Positions 42,744 through 51,229 of a DNA stretch of 64,000 nucleotides are shown piece by piece. The DNA comes from Lachnospiraceae bacterium MD308 (GTDB lineage Bacteria > Bacillota > Clostridia > Lachnospirales > Lachnospiraceae), in assembly GCA_010206225.2 (NCBI GenBank), contig VIQU02000019.1, positions 20,583 to 84,582 on the forward strand, read 5' to 3'. The position numbers and the translations under genes are program-made. The first letter of the stretch is position 1. Every line of letters begins with the position of its first letter. The notes beneath the pieces were generated by a model that was not told the DNA's origin, searched no databases, and saw nothing but the letters and a program-made list of their open reading frames with translations.

Positions 42744-44887
42744 AGGGTGGAATTGTGCTTGGAAAGCGATATGAAGTGCTAAGCAAGATTGGTGCAGGCG
42801 GTATGGCAGATGTCTACAAAGGGAGAGACACTATGCTTAATCGCTATGTTGCGATCAAAGTTCTGAAGAAAGAATATCGCGAGGATGATAATTTTGTAAG
42901 GAAGTTTCGTTCTGAGGCGCGGGCAGCGGCAGGACTTATGAATTCCAATATAGTAAATGTTTATGATGCAGGGGAAGACCGTGGACTTTATTATATGGTA
43001 ATGGAATTGATAGAAGGTATTACGCTGAAGGAATACATCAAGAGGAAGGGAAGACTGTCTCATAAGGAGATTATCAGTATTGCGATTCAGATATGTACCG
43101 GTATTGGTGCTGCGCATGCGGCGAATATCATCCACAGAGACATAAAACCACAGAATATTATCATCTCTAAGGATGGTAAGGTGAAGGTTATGGACTTCGG
43201 CATTGCAAAAGCGACTACTTCGCATACAGTCAGCTCTAATGCTATGGGTTCTGTTCATTATACATCACCGGAGCAGGCGAGAGGCGGATTCAGTGATGCA
43301 AAGAGTGATATTTATTCTATAGGTATTACTCTTTTTGAGATGGCTACAGGAAGACTTCCATTTGAAGGAGATTCTACAGTATCGATAGCAATTAAGCATC
43401 TGCAGGAGGAGATCACGCCTCCGTCAGAATATGTAGAGGATATCCCGTACAGTATGGAGCAGATTATCTTAAAATGTACACAGAAGAACGGGGAGAGACG
43501 TTATGCGAATACGGACGATCTGATTCGTGATCTGAAAAGGTCGCTTGTTGATCCGGACGGAGATTTTGTCCTGATCCCGCCTCTCAGAAATGCGGATACG
43601 GTGATCATCACAGATGAAGAGCTGGATGATATCCGTAGTAATTATGACGATGACGATGAATATGACGATAACGAATATGACGATTACAGATATGGCGATG
43701 ATCGGTATGATGATGATCGGTATGATGATGATCGATATGATGATGAGTATGATGATGATCGAAGAGGAAAAGGCGATGAAGATGTAAATCCTGGAATGAG
43801 AAAGGTCATGAAAGTTTTGACGGCCGTCGTAATTGTCATTATTCTCTTTATCGTGATTTTTGCGATTGGCAAAGCCGCAGGTATATTTTCATCCTTTGGT
43901 CAGAATGCGATTTTGGAGGACAAAGAGGATGAAGAAATAGAAGTTCCGAGCCTTATCGGAATGACTGAAGAAGAAGCGAAGGATGCGCTGAATAAAAAAC
44001 TAGGAATTAAGGTGATTGGAAGCGAAGAATCTGATCAGTATGAGGAAGGAAAGATTATAAAACAGACTCCTGAAAAAGGCGAGAAGGTAAAGAAGAATAC
44101 AACGATCAAGATCACCGTGAGTTCAGGGATTACGGTAAAGACGCAGACGGTTCCGGACGTAACCGGTATGGATGAGGATGCCGCGCAGAAAGAGTTGGAG
44201 GATAAAGGCTTTAAGGTCGGTACTTCTGAGTTTGAATATGATGACAGGTACAGTGCCGGAGAGGTTATCAGTACGTCGCCTTCGGCAGGATCAGAGGCGG
44301 CGGAAGGTGCAGAGGTTATTATGAGAGTCAGCAAGGGTACTGAAAAAAAGACGGTGCCGGATGTAGTTGGAAAAAAGGATGAAACAGCGCAGAAGGAACT
44401 TGTTGCGGCAGGGCTGGTAATCGGAGAAGTAGGATATGAATATAATGACAAGGTGGCAAAAGGAAAAGTGGTATCCCAAAGTATAAAAGGTGGGAAAAAG
44501 GTAGAAGCAGGCACTTCCATTAAGATTGTTGTCAGCAACGGTAAAAAACCGGAGGAAAAAGTAGAGGTTCCAAACCTCAGCGGAAAGACGTATCAGCAGG
44601 CGAAGGCGTTGCTTGAGAGCTATGGACTTGTCGCGGCAAAAGGCGGCGAGGAAGAAAGTGAAGAACCGGTTGGAAAAGTAAGCAGATGGTCTTCCGCCGG
44701 AAAGAGCGTAAAAAAGGGAACGACGATCACGGTATGGATCAGCGGCGGAATTCGTGAACCAGATACAGAACCAGAGCCGCCGCAGACGCCGACACAGACG
44801 CCGACACAGACACCGCCGACGACGCAGACGCCGAATTCAGGCGAAGACAGTCCGACGTCAGATCCGAATAGTAGCCCGGAGCAGTAG
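42731..44887 (+). CDS. prkC: PASTA-domain Ser/Thr protein kinase (PrkC/Stk1 type)
   Basis: A 718-residue membrane kinase. The cytosolic kinase domain (about 15-275) has GAGGMADVYKGRD, catalytic HRDIKPQNI and DFGIAK. An unusual juxtamembrane segment (about 305-350) is almost pure Asp/Tyr/Arg, including DDDRYDDDRYDDDRYDD. One membrane helix follows (VLTAVVIVIILFIVIFAIG), then four extracellular PASTA domains (about 405-680) that would bind muropeptides, and a Pro/Thr/Gln-rich tail with TPTQTPTQTP repeats. It overlaps stp and abuts rsgA. The Asp/Tyr repeat is coded by a 15-bp tandem DNA repeat and may vary in length between strains. Confidence 0.95.
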   Translation: MEKVKGGIVLGKRYEVLSKIGAGGMADVYKGRDTMLNRYVAIKVLKKEYREDDNFVRKFRSEARAAAGLMNSNIVNVYDAGEDRGLYYMVMELIEGITLKEYIKRKGRLSHKEIISIAIQICTGIGAAHAANIIHRDIKPQNIIISKDGKVKVMDFGIAKATTSHTVSSNAMGSVHYTSPEQARGGFSDAKSDIYSIGITLFEMATGRLPFEGDSTVSIAIKHLQEEITPPSEYVEDIPYSMEQIILKCTQKNGERRYANTDDLIRDLKRSLVDPDGDFVLIPPLRNADTVIITDEELDDIRSNYDDDDEYDDNEYDDYRYGDDRYDDDRYDDDRYDDEYDDDRRGKGDEDVNPGMRKVMKVLTAVVIVIILFIVIFAIGKAAGIFSSFGQNAILEDKEDEEIEVPSLIGMTEEEAKDALNKKLGIKVIGSEESDQYEEGKIIKQTPEKGEKVKKNTTIKITVSSGITVKTQTVPDVTGMDEDAAQKELEDKGFKVGTSEFEYDDRYSAGEVISTSPSAGSEAAEGAEVIMRVSKGTEKKTVPDVVGKKDETAQKELVAAGLVIGEVGYEYNDKVAKGKVVSQSIKGGKKVEAGTSIKIVVSNGKKPEEKVEVPNLSGKTYQQAKALLESYGLVAAKGGEEESEEPVGKVSRWSSAGKSVKKGTTITVWISGGIREPDTEPEPPQTPTQTPTQTPPTTQTPNSGEDSPTSDPNSSPEQ
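43690..43762 (+). repeat. 15-bp tandem repeat within prkC
   Basis: About four to five imperfect copies of CGGTATGATGATGAT encode the Arg-Tyr-Asp-Asp-Asp repeats of the juxtamembrane segment. Copies differ by single bases, so slipped-strand length change is plausible. Confidence 0.8.
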
Positions 44888-44888
44888 T

Positions 44889-45767
44889 ATGCAGGGAAAA
44901 ATTGTAAAAGGAATTGCCGGATTCTACTACATTCATGTAGTGGAATCCGGTGTTTATGAATGTAAAGCAAAAGGTATTTTCCGAAAAGAGAAGATAAAAC
45001 CTCTTGTAGGAGATAATGTAAAGATAGAAATTATTGATGAAAATGAAAAGACAGGGAATATTACAGAGATTCTGCCCAGAAAAAATGAGTTGATCCGTCC
45101 GGCAGTCGCCAATATTGATCAGGCATTGGTTGTTTTTGCGGTTACCAGACCGAGTCCCCATTTTAGTCTCTTGGACCGTTTTCTTGTTATGATGGAGAGT
45201 AAGCACATTCCGGTTATTTTGTGTTTTAACAAAGAGGATATCGCTGACGATTTTCAGATTAAAGCTCTTGAGAAGATTTATTCCGGCTGCGGGTATCCAT
45301 GTATTTTTACAAGCGCTTTGGAGCAGAGGAATATTGAGCAGGTTAAAGCGCTGCTGACGGGGAAGACGACGGCGATCGCAGGCCCGTCCGGAGTAGGCAA
45401 ATCATCAATGATTAATGTACTTCAGCCTGAAGCAAATATGGAAACTGGTGATATCAGCCAGAAGATTGAGCGCGGCAAGCATACGACGCGGCATTCGGAA
45501 CTGTTCTTGATCGACGCAGATTCTTATATTATGGATACGCCGGGATTCAGTTCTTTGTATATGAGTGATTTTGAAAAAGAAGATTTGCAATATTTTTTCC
45601 CTGAATTTGAAGAATTTGAAGGTACCTGCCGTTTTGATGGCTGCAGTCACACCCATGAGCCGGACTGTGCCGTGAAAAATGCGGTTTCAGACGGGAAAAT
45701 CGCGTCTGTCCGTTATGACAGTTACAAGAAGATATACGAAGAGTTGAAGGATAAAAGGAGGTACTAA
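44889..45767 (+). CDS. rsgA: Ribosome small-subunit-dependent GTPase A
   Basis: A 292-residue circularly permuted GTPase for 30S maturation. It has an N-terminal OB fold (KIVKGIAGFYYIHVVESG), G4 CFNKED before G1 GPSGVGKSSMIN (the permuted order) and G3 DTPGFSSL. A C-terminal zinc site CRFDGCSHTHEPDCAVK completes it. The ORF-track start at 44754 would add an arginine-rich out-of-frame reading of the prkC tail; ATG 44889 one base after the prkC stop is correct. Confidence 0.96.
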   Translation: MQGKIVKGIAGFYYIHVVESGVYECKAKGIFRKEKIKPLVGDNVKIEIIDENEKTGNITEILPRKNELIRPAVANIDQALVVFAVTRPSPHFSLLDRFLVMMESKHIPVILCFNKEDIADDFQIKALEKIYSGCGYPCIFTSALEQRNIEQVKALLTGKTTAIAGPSGVGKSSMINVLQPEANMETGDISQKIERGKHTTRHSELFLIDADSYIMDTPGFSSLYMSDFEKEDLQYFFPEFEEFEGTCRFDGCSHTHEPDCAVKNAVSDGKIASVRYDSYKKIYEELKDKRRY

Positions 45768-45768
45768 T

Positions 45769-46431
45769 ATGAAGTATATTTTAGCGCCGTCGATTTTAGC
45801 TGCGGACTTTAAGGCGCTGGGCGGACAGATGAAGCAGACAGAAGATAATGGCGCCGGGTATCTGCATTTTGATGTGATGGATGGGATGTTTGTGCCGAGT
45901 ATTTCTTTTGGAATGCCTGTATTGAAATCCATTCATGGAGCGACATCACAGGTGATGGATGCACATCTCATGGTGCAGGAGCCAATCCGCTATATCGAGG
46001 CTTTTAAAGAAGCAGGAGCAGATAGTGTGACGGTTCATCTGGAGGCGTGTGAAGATGTTCGGGCAACGATCGGAAAGATTAGCCAGTGCGGCATGAAGGT
46101 TGGCTTATCCATCTGTCCGGAGACTCCGGCAGAGGACGTCAGGTCACTCCTTCCTGAAGTGGACATGCTGCTTGTTATGAGTGTACATCCAGGTTTCGGA
46201 GGACAGAAGTTCATTCCGGAGTCTTTGGATAAGATACGAAAAATCAGGAAAATGGCAGAAGAACAGAAGCTTAATGTGGATATACAGGTTGATGGAGGAA
46301 TCTATCTGAGTAATGTTAAAGAAGTTCTTGATGCAGGAGCAAATATAATTGTTGCAGGTTCTGCAGTATTTAATGGGGATCCGGCCGGGAATACCAGAGC
46401 TTTTATGGAGATACTTAGTGCCTATGAGTAA
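45769..46431 (+). CDS. rpe: Ribulose-phosphate 3-epimerase
   Basis: A 220-residue TIM-barrel enzyme of the pentose phosphate pathway. Metal and catalytic residues are visible in LAPSILAADF, HFDVMDGMFVPSISFG, DAHLMVQEP, MSVHPGFGGQKF and VDGGIYLSN. It lies 1 bp after rsgA behind AGGAGG and overlaps thiN by 8 bp. Confidence 0.97.
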   Translation: MKYILAPSILAADFKALGGQMKQTEDNGAGYLHFDVMDGMFVPSISFGMPVLKSIHGATSQVMDAHLMVQEPIRYIEAFKEAGADSVTVHLEACEDVRATIGKISQCGMKVGLSICPETPAEDVRSLLPEVDMLLVMSVHPGFGGQKFIPESLDKIRKIRKMAEEQKLNVDIQVDGGIYLSNVKEVLDAGANIIVAGSAVFNGDPAGNTRAFMEILSAYE

Positions 46432-47080
46432 GATGATTGTGATTGTAAGCGGCGGAGAAATTGAGGAAGAACATGCCCTTTCGATTTTGAGGGCAGAAGA
46501 TTCCTGCTATGTGATAGGTGTGGACAAAGGCGTGGAATTTTTGTACAGCCATGATATTATGCCTAACTATATTGTGGGTGATTTTGACAGTGTCCGTCCT
46601 GAGATTGCGGATTATTACCGGAAGGATACGTCCGTACCGATCAGAGAATTCAATCCGGTAAAAGATGCGTCCGATACGGAGATAGCAATCCGTCTTGCGG
46701 TGACGCTTGGCTGTAAGCAGATGCTGATTCTTGGTGCGACTGGCGGCCGCATCGATCATTTGTGGGCAAATATCCAGTGTCTTGCAATTCCTTTTAAGAG
46801 TGGAATCGATGCGCGGATTCTTGACCGGCAGAACAGTATACGTCTGATCGGCGGTCGGACTGTCCTTAAAAGAGGTGAGACATATGGGGCATATTTTTCG
46901 GTATTCCCTCTTGGGCAGGAGGTTTTCCGTTTTAATATTACAGGGGCGAAATATCCTCTTAAAAACCATGTTCTCACAGCATATGACAGTCTGTGTGTCA
47001 GCAACCAGATAGAGGATGATGAAGTTGTGATTGATTTTGCAGGAGGGATTGTTGTGCTGATGGAGACAAGGGATTTGTAA
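46424..47080 (+). CDS. thiN: Thiamine diphosphokinase
   Basis: A 218-residue kinase making thiamine diphosphate from thiamine and ATP. Motifs YIVGDFDSVRPEI, DASDTEIAIRLAV and LGATGGRIDHLWANIQ are typical. The ORF-track start at 46349 is internal to rpe; ATG 46424 giving MSKMIVIVSGGE fits the family N-terminus. It closes the rsmB-to-thiN operon. Confidence 0.94.
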   Translation: MSKMIVIVSGGEIEEEHALSILRAEDSCYVIGVDKGVEFLYSHDIMPNYIVGDFDSVRPEIADYYRKDTSVPIREFNPVKDASDTEIAIRLAVTLGCKQMLILGATGGRIDHLWANIQCLAIPFKSGIDARILDRQNSIRLIGGRTVLKRGETYGAYFSVFPLGQEVFRFNITGAKYPLKNHVLTAYDSLCVSNQIEDDEVVIDFAGGIVVLMETRDL

Positions 47081-47119
47081 TAATTATGGCAATATATCAG
47101 TGAAGGAAGGATAAAATAT

Positions 47120-48220
47120 ATGAAATTAGGAATCGTTGGATTGCCGAATGTTGGAAAAAGTACGTTATTTAATTCTTTGACAAAGGCGGGAGCAGAATCA
47201 GCGAATTACCCGTTCTGTACAATTGATCCGAACGTGGGAGTGGTGACTGTTCCGGATGAAAGACTGGATGTGCTGGGAGAGATGTATCATACAAAAAAAA
47301 TCATTCCTGCCGCAATCGAGTTTGTTGACATTGCAGGTCTTGTTAAGGGGGCATCCAAGGGAGAAGGTCTGGGGAATCAGTTTCTCGCCAATATCCGTGA
47401 GGTGGATGCTATCGTTCATGTGGTGCGTTGTTTTGAGGACAGCAATATTGTACATGTTGACGGCAGCATTAATCCTCTTCGGGATATTGAAACGATTAAT
47501 CTGGAATTGATCTTCTCTGATCTGGAAATCCTTGATAGAAGGATAGCAAAGACTTCCAAGGTTGCAAGAAATGATAAGACGGCTGCGAAGGAGCTTTCCC
47601 TGCTTGAAAAGATGAAAGAGCATTTGGAGAATGGCCGTCTGGCAAAGACATTTGCCGGGGCAGAGGATGAAGAAGAGCAGGAGTGGCTTGAAAGTTATAA
47701 CCTACTGACATATAAACCGGTAATTTACGCGGCGAATGTAGCGGAAGAAGAGCTTGCGGGCGATGGCGCAGATAATGACGGTGTTAAGAAGGTTCGGGAG
47801 TATGCGGCAAAGGAAGACAGTGAGGTGTTTGTCGTATGCGCGCAGATTGAGCAGGAAATTGCTGAGCTTGAAGAAGAAGAAAAGAAGATGTTCTTAGAGG
47901 ATCTTGGATTGTCGGAATCAGGACTTGAGAAGCTGATCAAGGCGAGTTATAAGCTTTTGGGGCTGATCAGTTATTTGACTGCAGGTGAGCCGGAGGTTCG
48001 TGCATGGACGATCAGGGAGGGCACGAAGGCTCCTCAGGCAGCCGGAAAGATTCATACGGATTTCGAGCGCGGCTTTATCCGTGCAGAAGTAGTATCCTAC
48101 GATGATCTTATGGCATGCGGGACACATGCGGCAGCGAAGGAGAAAGGTCTGGTTCGTCTGGAGGGCAAGGATTATGTTGTCAAGGACGGAGATATCATAC
48201 TGTTCAGGTTTAATGTATAA
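47120..48220 (+). CDS. ychF: Redox-regulated ATPase/GTPase YchF
   Basis: A 366-residue Obg-family P-loop protein. G1 is GLPNVGKSTLFNSL, switch region NYPFCTIDPNVGVV, G3 DIAGLVKGASKGEGLGNQFL. A coiled-coil insert separates the G domain from a C-terminal TGS domain ending with VRLEGKDYVVKDGDIILFRFNV. It binds ATP preferentially in characterised members and associates with ribosomes. It stands between thiN and lgt. Confidence 0.97.
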   Translation: MKLGIVGLPNVGKSTLFNSLTKAGAESANYPFCTIDPNVGVVTVPDERLDVLGEMYHTKKIIPAAIEFVDIAGLVKGASKGEGLGNQFLANIREVDAIVHVVRCFEDSNIVHVDGSINPLRDIETINLELIFSDLEILDRRIAKTSKVARNDKTAAKELSLLEKMKEHLENGRLAKTFAGAEDEEEQEWLESYNLLTYKPVIYAANVAEEELAGDGADNDGVKKVREYAAKEDSEVFVVCAQIEQEIAELEEEEKKMFLEDLGLSESGLEKLIKASYKLLGLISYLTAGEPEVRAWTIREGTKAPQAAGKIHTDFERGFIRAEVVSYDDLMACGTHAAAKEKGLVRLEGKDYVVKDGDIILFRFNV

Positions 48221-48243
48221 ATCTATATGCGGGGAGAATAAGG

Positions 48244-49101
48244 ATGCACAAGACGATAGATTTTCCGAATATCGGAATACACTTGCCGAATGTTGGAAAT
48301 CATATTACTATTTTTAATTTTGATATTGCATATTACGGGATGATTATCGGGCTTGGTATTCTGACGGGAATATTAATTGCTGCAGCTGAAGCAAAGCGCA
48401 CGGGGCAGGATCCGGAAACTTACTATGATCTTGCTATTTATGCCGTAATCTGTTCAATTATCGGAGCAAGGGCATATTATGTGATATTTTCGTGGGATAT
48501 GTATAAAGGGAATCTGAAAAGTATCCTGAACCTGCGGCAGGGCGGTCTTGCTATTTACGGAGGCGTGATTGCGGCCGTCATCACAGTTATCGTGTTTGCA
48601 AAAGTGAAAAAGCTTTCTGCGCCGCTCCTTTTTGATACCGCTGTTCTCGGACTTGTTGCGGGACAGATGATCGGAAGATGGGGAAACTTTTTTAATAGAG
48701 AAGCGTTTGGCGAGTATACGGACGGCCTGTTGGCGATGCGGCTTCCGCTTGATGCCGTAAGGAGTTCGGATGTCACAGAACTTATGCGGAGGAATATGGA
48801 AACGGTAAAGGGGGTATCTTATATTCAGGTCCATCCTACATTTTTATATGAATCCTTATGGTGTATGATGGTGCTTTTGTTATTGCTTCTGTACCGGCGT
48901 CATAAAAAATTTGACGGCGAAGTATTCCTTTTGTACCTTCTCGGCTATGGTCTGGGACGGGTATGGATTGAGGGGCTCCGCACAGACCAGCTTCTTATCC
49001 GCGGTACGACGATTCCGGTATCCCAGCTTCTTGCGGGGACGCTGGTGATCGTGTCAACAGGAATGATTCTGCTGCTTAGAAGAAAGATAAGAACATCTTA
49101 A
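48244..49101 (+). CDS. lgt: Prolipoprotein diacylglyceryl transferase
   Basis: A 285-residue polytopic membrane enzyme that adds diacylglycerol to the lipobox cysteine of prolipoproteins. The signature GRWGNFFNREAFG is intact, as are the Tyr/His-containing segments of membrane helices (ARAYYVIFSWDMY; VHPTFLYESLW). It would process the sugar- and amino-acid-binding lipoproteins found in this window. It starts 23 bp after ychF. Confidence 0.96.
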   Translation: MHKTIDFPNIGIHLPNVGNHITIFNFDIAYYGMIIGLGILTGILIAAAEAKRTGQDPETYYDLAIYAVICSIIGARAYYVIFSWDMYKGNLKSILNLRQGGLAIYGGVIAAVITVIVFAKVKKLSAPLLFDTAVLGLVAGQMIGRWGNFFNREAFGEYTDGLLAMRLPLDAVRSSDVTELMRRNMETVKGVSYIQVHPTFLYESLWCMMVLLLLLLYRRHKKFDGEVFLLYLLGYGLGRVWIEGLRTDQLLIRGTTIPVSQLLAGTLVIVSTGMILLLRRKIRTS

Positions 49102-49134
49102 GGGAATTTTAATGTGATTCTCATAAGAGTCTGC

Positions 49135-49140
49135 TATAAT
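49135..49140 (+). promoter_or_regulatory. Extended -10 box for the two-component operon
   Basis: TGCTATAAT lies 31 bp before the response regulator ATG. No good -35 hexamer is present at the usual distance, so an activator or the extended -10 may be needed. Confidence 0.4.
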
Positions 49141-49170
49141 AATCATCGGATTGTGAGGGGAGATGTTGCG

Positions 49171-49845
49171 ATGCGTTTATTGGTAGTAGAAGATGAGAAT
49201 GATATGAACCATATTCTTGTAAATAAGCTGGAAAAGGAAGGATATAATGTTGACAGCTGTTTTGATGGAAATTCAGCGATGGATTATCTGATGCTGGCTG
49301 ATTATGACGGTGTGATACTGGATATTATGCTTCCGGGAATGGATGGTTTTCAGGTGTTGAAAAGGCTTCGTGCATCCGGAAAACAGACGCCGGTATTGTT
49401 TTTGAGCGCGAAAGGGGACACGGAGGATATCGTGGAGGGCTTAAATATCGGTGCGGATGATTACATGGTCAAGCCCTTTGTTTTCAAAGAATTGCTGGCC
49501 CGGATTAAAGTGATGACACGAAGAAAACCGGAGATTCAGGAGAATATTTACCGATGCGGCGATCTGGTCATTGACTATAATACACACGAGGTTACCAGAA
49601 GTCAGATCCCTATATCGCTGTCACCAAAGGAATTTGCAGTTCTTCTATATCTTGTCAGAAATAAGAATATTATCGTGACCCGAGAGCAGATTGAGTCGAA
49701 CATCTGGAAGCTTCAGTCAGAGGTGAGTTCTAATCTGGTGGATGTATATATTCGTTATCTACGCCGCAAGATTGACGATGATTTTGATGAGAAGATGATC
49801 TGTACAATACGCGGAACGGGATATATGCTAAAATGCGAAGAATAA
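49171..49845 (+). CDS. OmpR-family response regulator
   Basis: A 224-residue regulator with a receiver domain (LLVVEDENDMN; phosphoacceptor Asp in YDGVILDIMLPGMDGF; conserved Lys in DDYMVKPFVFKELLAR) and a C-terminal winged helix (ISLSPKEFAVLLYLVRNKN...VDVYIRYLRRKIDDDF). The ORF-track start at 49114 is less likely; ATG 49171 follows GAGGGGAG and matches the family N-terminus. It overlaps the histidine kinase gene by 13 bp. Confidence 0.95.
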   Translation: MRLLVVEDENDMNHILVNKLEKEGYNVDSCFDGNSAMDYLMLADYDGVILDIMLPGMDGFQVLKRLRASGKQTPVLFLSAKGDTEDIVEGLNIGADDYMVKPFVFKELLARIKVMTRRKPEIQENIYRCGDLVIDYNTHEVTRSQIPISLSPKEFAVLLYLVRNKNIIVTREQIESNIWKLQSEVSSNLVDVYIRYLRRKIDDDFDEKMICTIRGTGYMLKCEE

Positions 49846-51194
49846 AAAGAGTATCGGTTACAAGATATATCATTAGTTATCTGATCGGGCTGATTCTTGC
49901 CTTATCGCTTCTTATGGTTCTTTTTGTCAATGTTCTCGCTGACAGAGTGATTTACTATGATATACAGAGCACTTTAATCAGGGAATTGATAAAGAATAAC
50001 AGAAGTGTTTATTATGAGGATGGAATGGTAAAGCCGGATGAGGATTTCAGGTATATAGATGACGGTGTATATTATCAGGTTCTTGCTGAGGATGGTTCTC
50101 TTATGTTAGGGGAAAGTCCTAAAGGCACAGAATTTGCGGAGGCAAAAGTCAGCCAGAGACTGCGGACGATAGAAGCGGATGAGGGAGAATATTATATTCT
50201 GGACAGATTGAACAAGAGTATAACAAAGGCGGCGGGGTACATTGTTTATAATCGGTGTATTGTGAATAAGCAGGATATTGACAGCAAATATCAGTTTATA
50301 AAATATACTTCTTATGCCAGTATCCCAGTATTCCTTGTTCTTGTGCTGATGGCAGGGCTTATGATGTCGAGAAAGATATCCGAACCGCTTAAGCAGATGT
50401 CGAAGACAGCGGAATCCATCGGAAAAGACGGTGAGCTGTCAAAGCGTATGGAATACGACGGGAGGATTACGGAGCTTGGCGTTCTTGCAATGACCAATAA
50501 CCGGATGCTTGAGCGGGTTGAGAACATGTTTGAAACGCAGAAGCGTTTTTCGTCAGATGTGGCGCACGAGCTTCGCACACCCATTTCAGTGCTGCTGGCT
50601 CAATGTGAGTACGCAAAGGAATATGTGAATACAAAAGAGGAATTTGATGATGCAATAGATGTTATTTATCGTCAGACGAAGAAGACAAACGTGGTGATTA
50701 CACAGCTTTTGAATCTGAATCGATTGGAAAGCGATCGTATTGTACTTGATCTGGAAGACGCAGATTTAGACGAGATGATTCGTTCTGTCTGTGACGAGAT
50801 AGAATTCAAAGAAAAGGACAATGTTCGGTTTGAACTTTTGCTTTCAGGTGTAAAGGCAAATCTGGACATTGGGTTAATACTTATACTGCTGCAGAATCTT
50901 ATACAGAATGCAGTGAAGTATAGTTCATTTCCGGCAACAGTGAGAATTGTTACGGAATACAGGGAGGGATGTGTTGTTGTAGAAGTTCAGGATTTCGGCT
51001 GCGGAATCAAAGAAGAAGACTTGCCGCATATTTTCGATCCGTTCTACCGGGTCGAAAAGTCGAGAAATTCTGAAGGTTTCGGACTTGGCTTATCGTTGGC
51101 AGACAGAATTGCTAAGGTCCATGGAGGAGAACTGAAAGTAAGCAGTGTATGGGGAGAAGGAAGTATATTTACACTGGTTATTGCTGGAAAATAA
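49833..51194 (+). CDS. Sensor histidine kinase
   Basis: A 453-residue membrane kinase with two membrane helices flanking an extracellular sensor of about 115 residues, a HAMP region, an H-box SDVAHELRTPISVLLAQ and an ATPase domain (N-box NLIQNAVKYS, G1 VQDFGCGIKEEDLPHIFDPFYRV, G2 SEGFGLGLSLADRI). It phosphorylates the upstream regulator. The signal is unknown. A secreted lysozyme gene lies 35 bp downstream and may be part of the regulon. Confidence 0.95.
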   Translation: MRRIKRVSVTRYIISYLIGLILALSLLMVLFVNVLADRVIYYDIQSTLIRELIKNNRSVYYEDGMVKPDEDFRYIDDGVYYQVLAEDGSLMLGESPKGTEFAEAKVSQRLRTIEADEGEYYILDRLNKSITKAAGYIVYNRCIVNKQDIDSKYQFIKYTSYASIPVFLVLVLMAGLMMSRKISEPLKQMSKTAESIGKDGELSKRMEYDGRITELGVLAMTNNRMLERVENMFETQKRFSSDVAHELRTPISVLLAQCEYAKEYVNTKEEFDDAIDVIYRQTKKTNVVITQLLNLNRLESDRIVLDLEDADLDEMIRSVCDEIEFKEKDNVRFELLLSGVKANLDIGLILILLQNLIQNAVKYSSFPATVRIVTEYREGCVVVEVQDFGCGIKEEDLPHIFDPFYRVEKSRNSEGFGLGLSLADRIAKVHGGELKVSSVWGEGSIFTLVIAGK

Positions 51195-51229
51195 AGATTT
51201 GGATACGAATACTAATAAGGGGAGTAAAT

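Noticed and set aside
43690-43762. Tandem units considered as a CRISPR-like array
   Set aside because: Units are 15 bp, contiguous, in frame inside prkC, and have no spacers.
44754-44888. Arginine-rich N-terminal extension of rsgA in the ORF track
   Set aside because: It is the PrkC Pro/Thr/Gln repeat read in another frame; the true rsgA ATG is at 44889 with a family-typical N-terminus.
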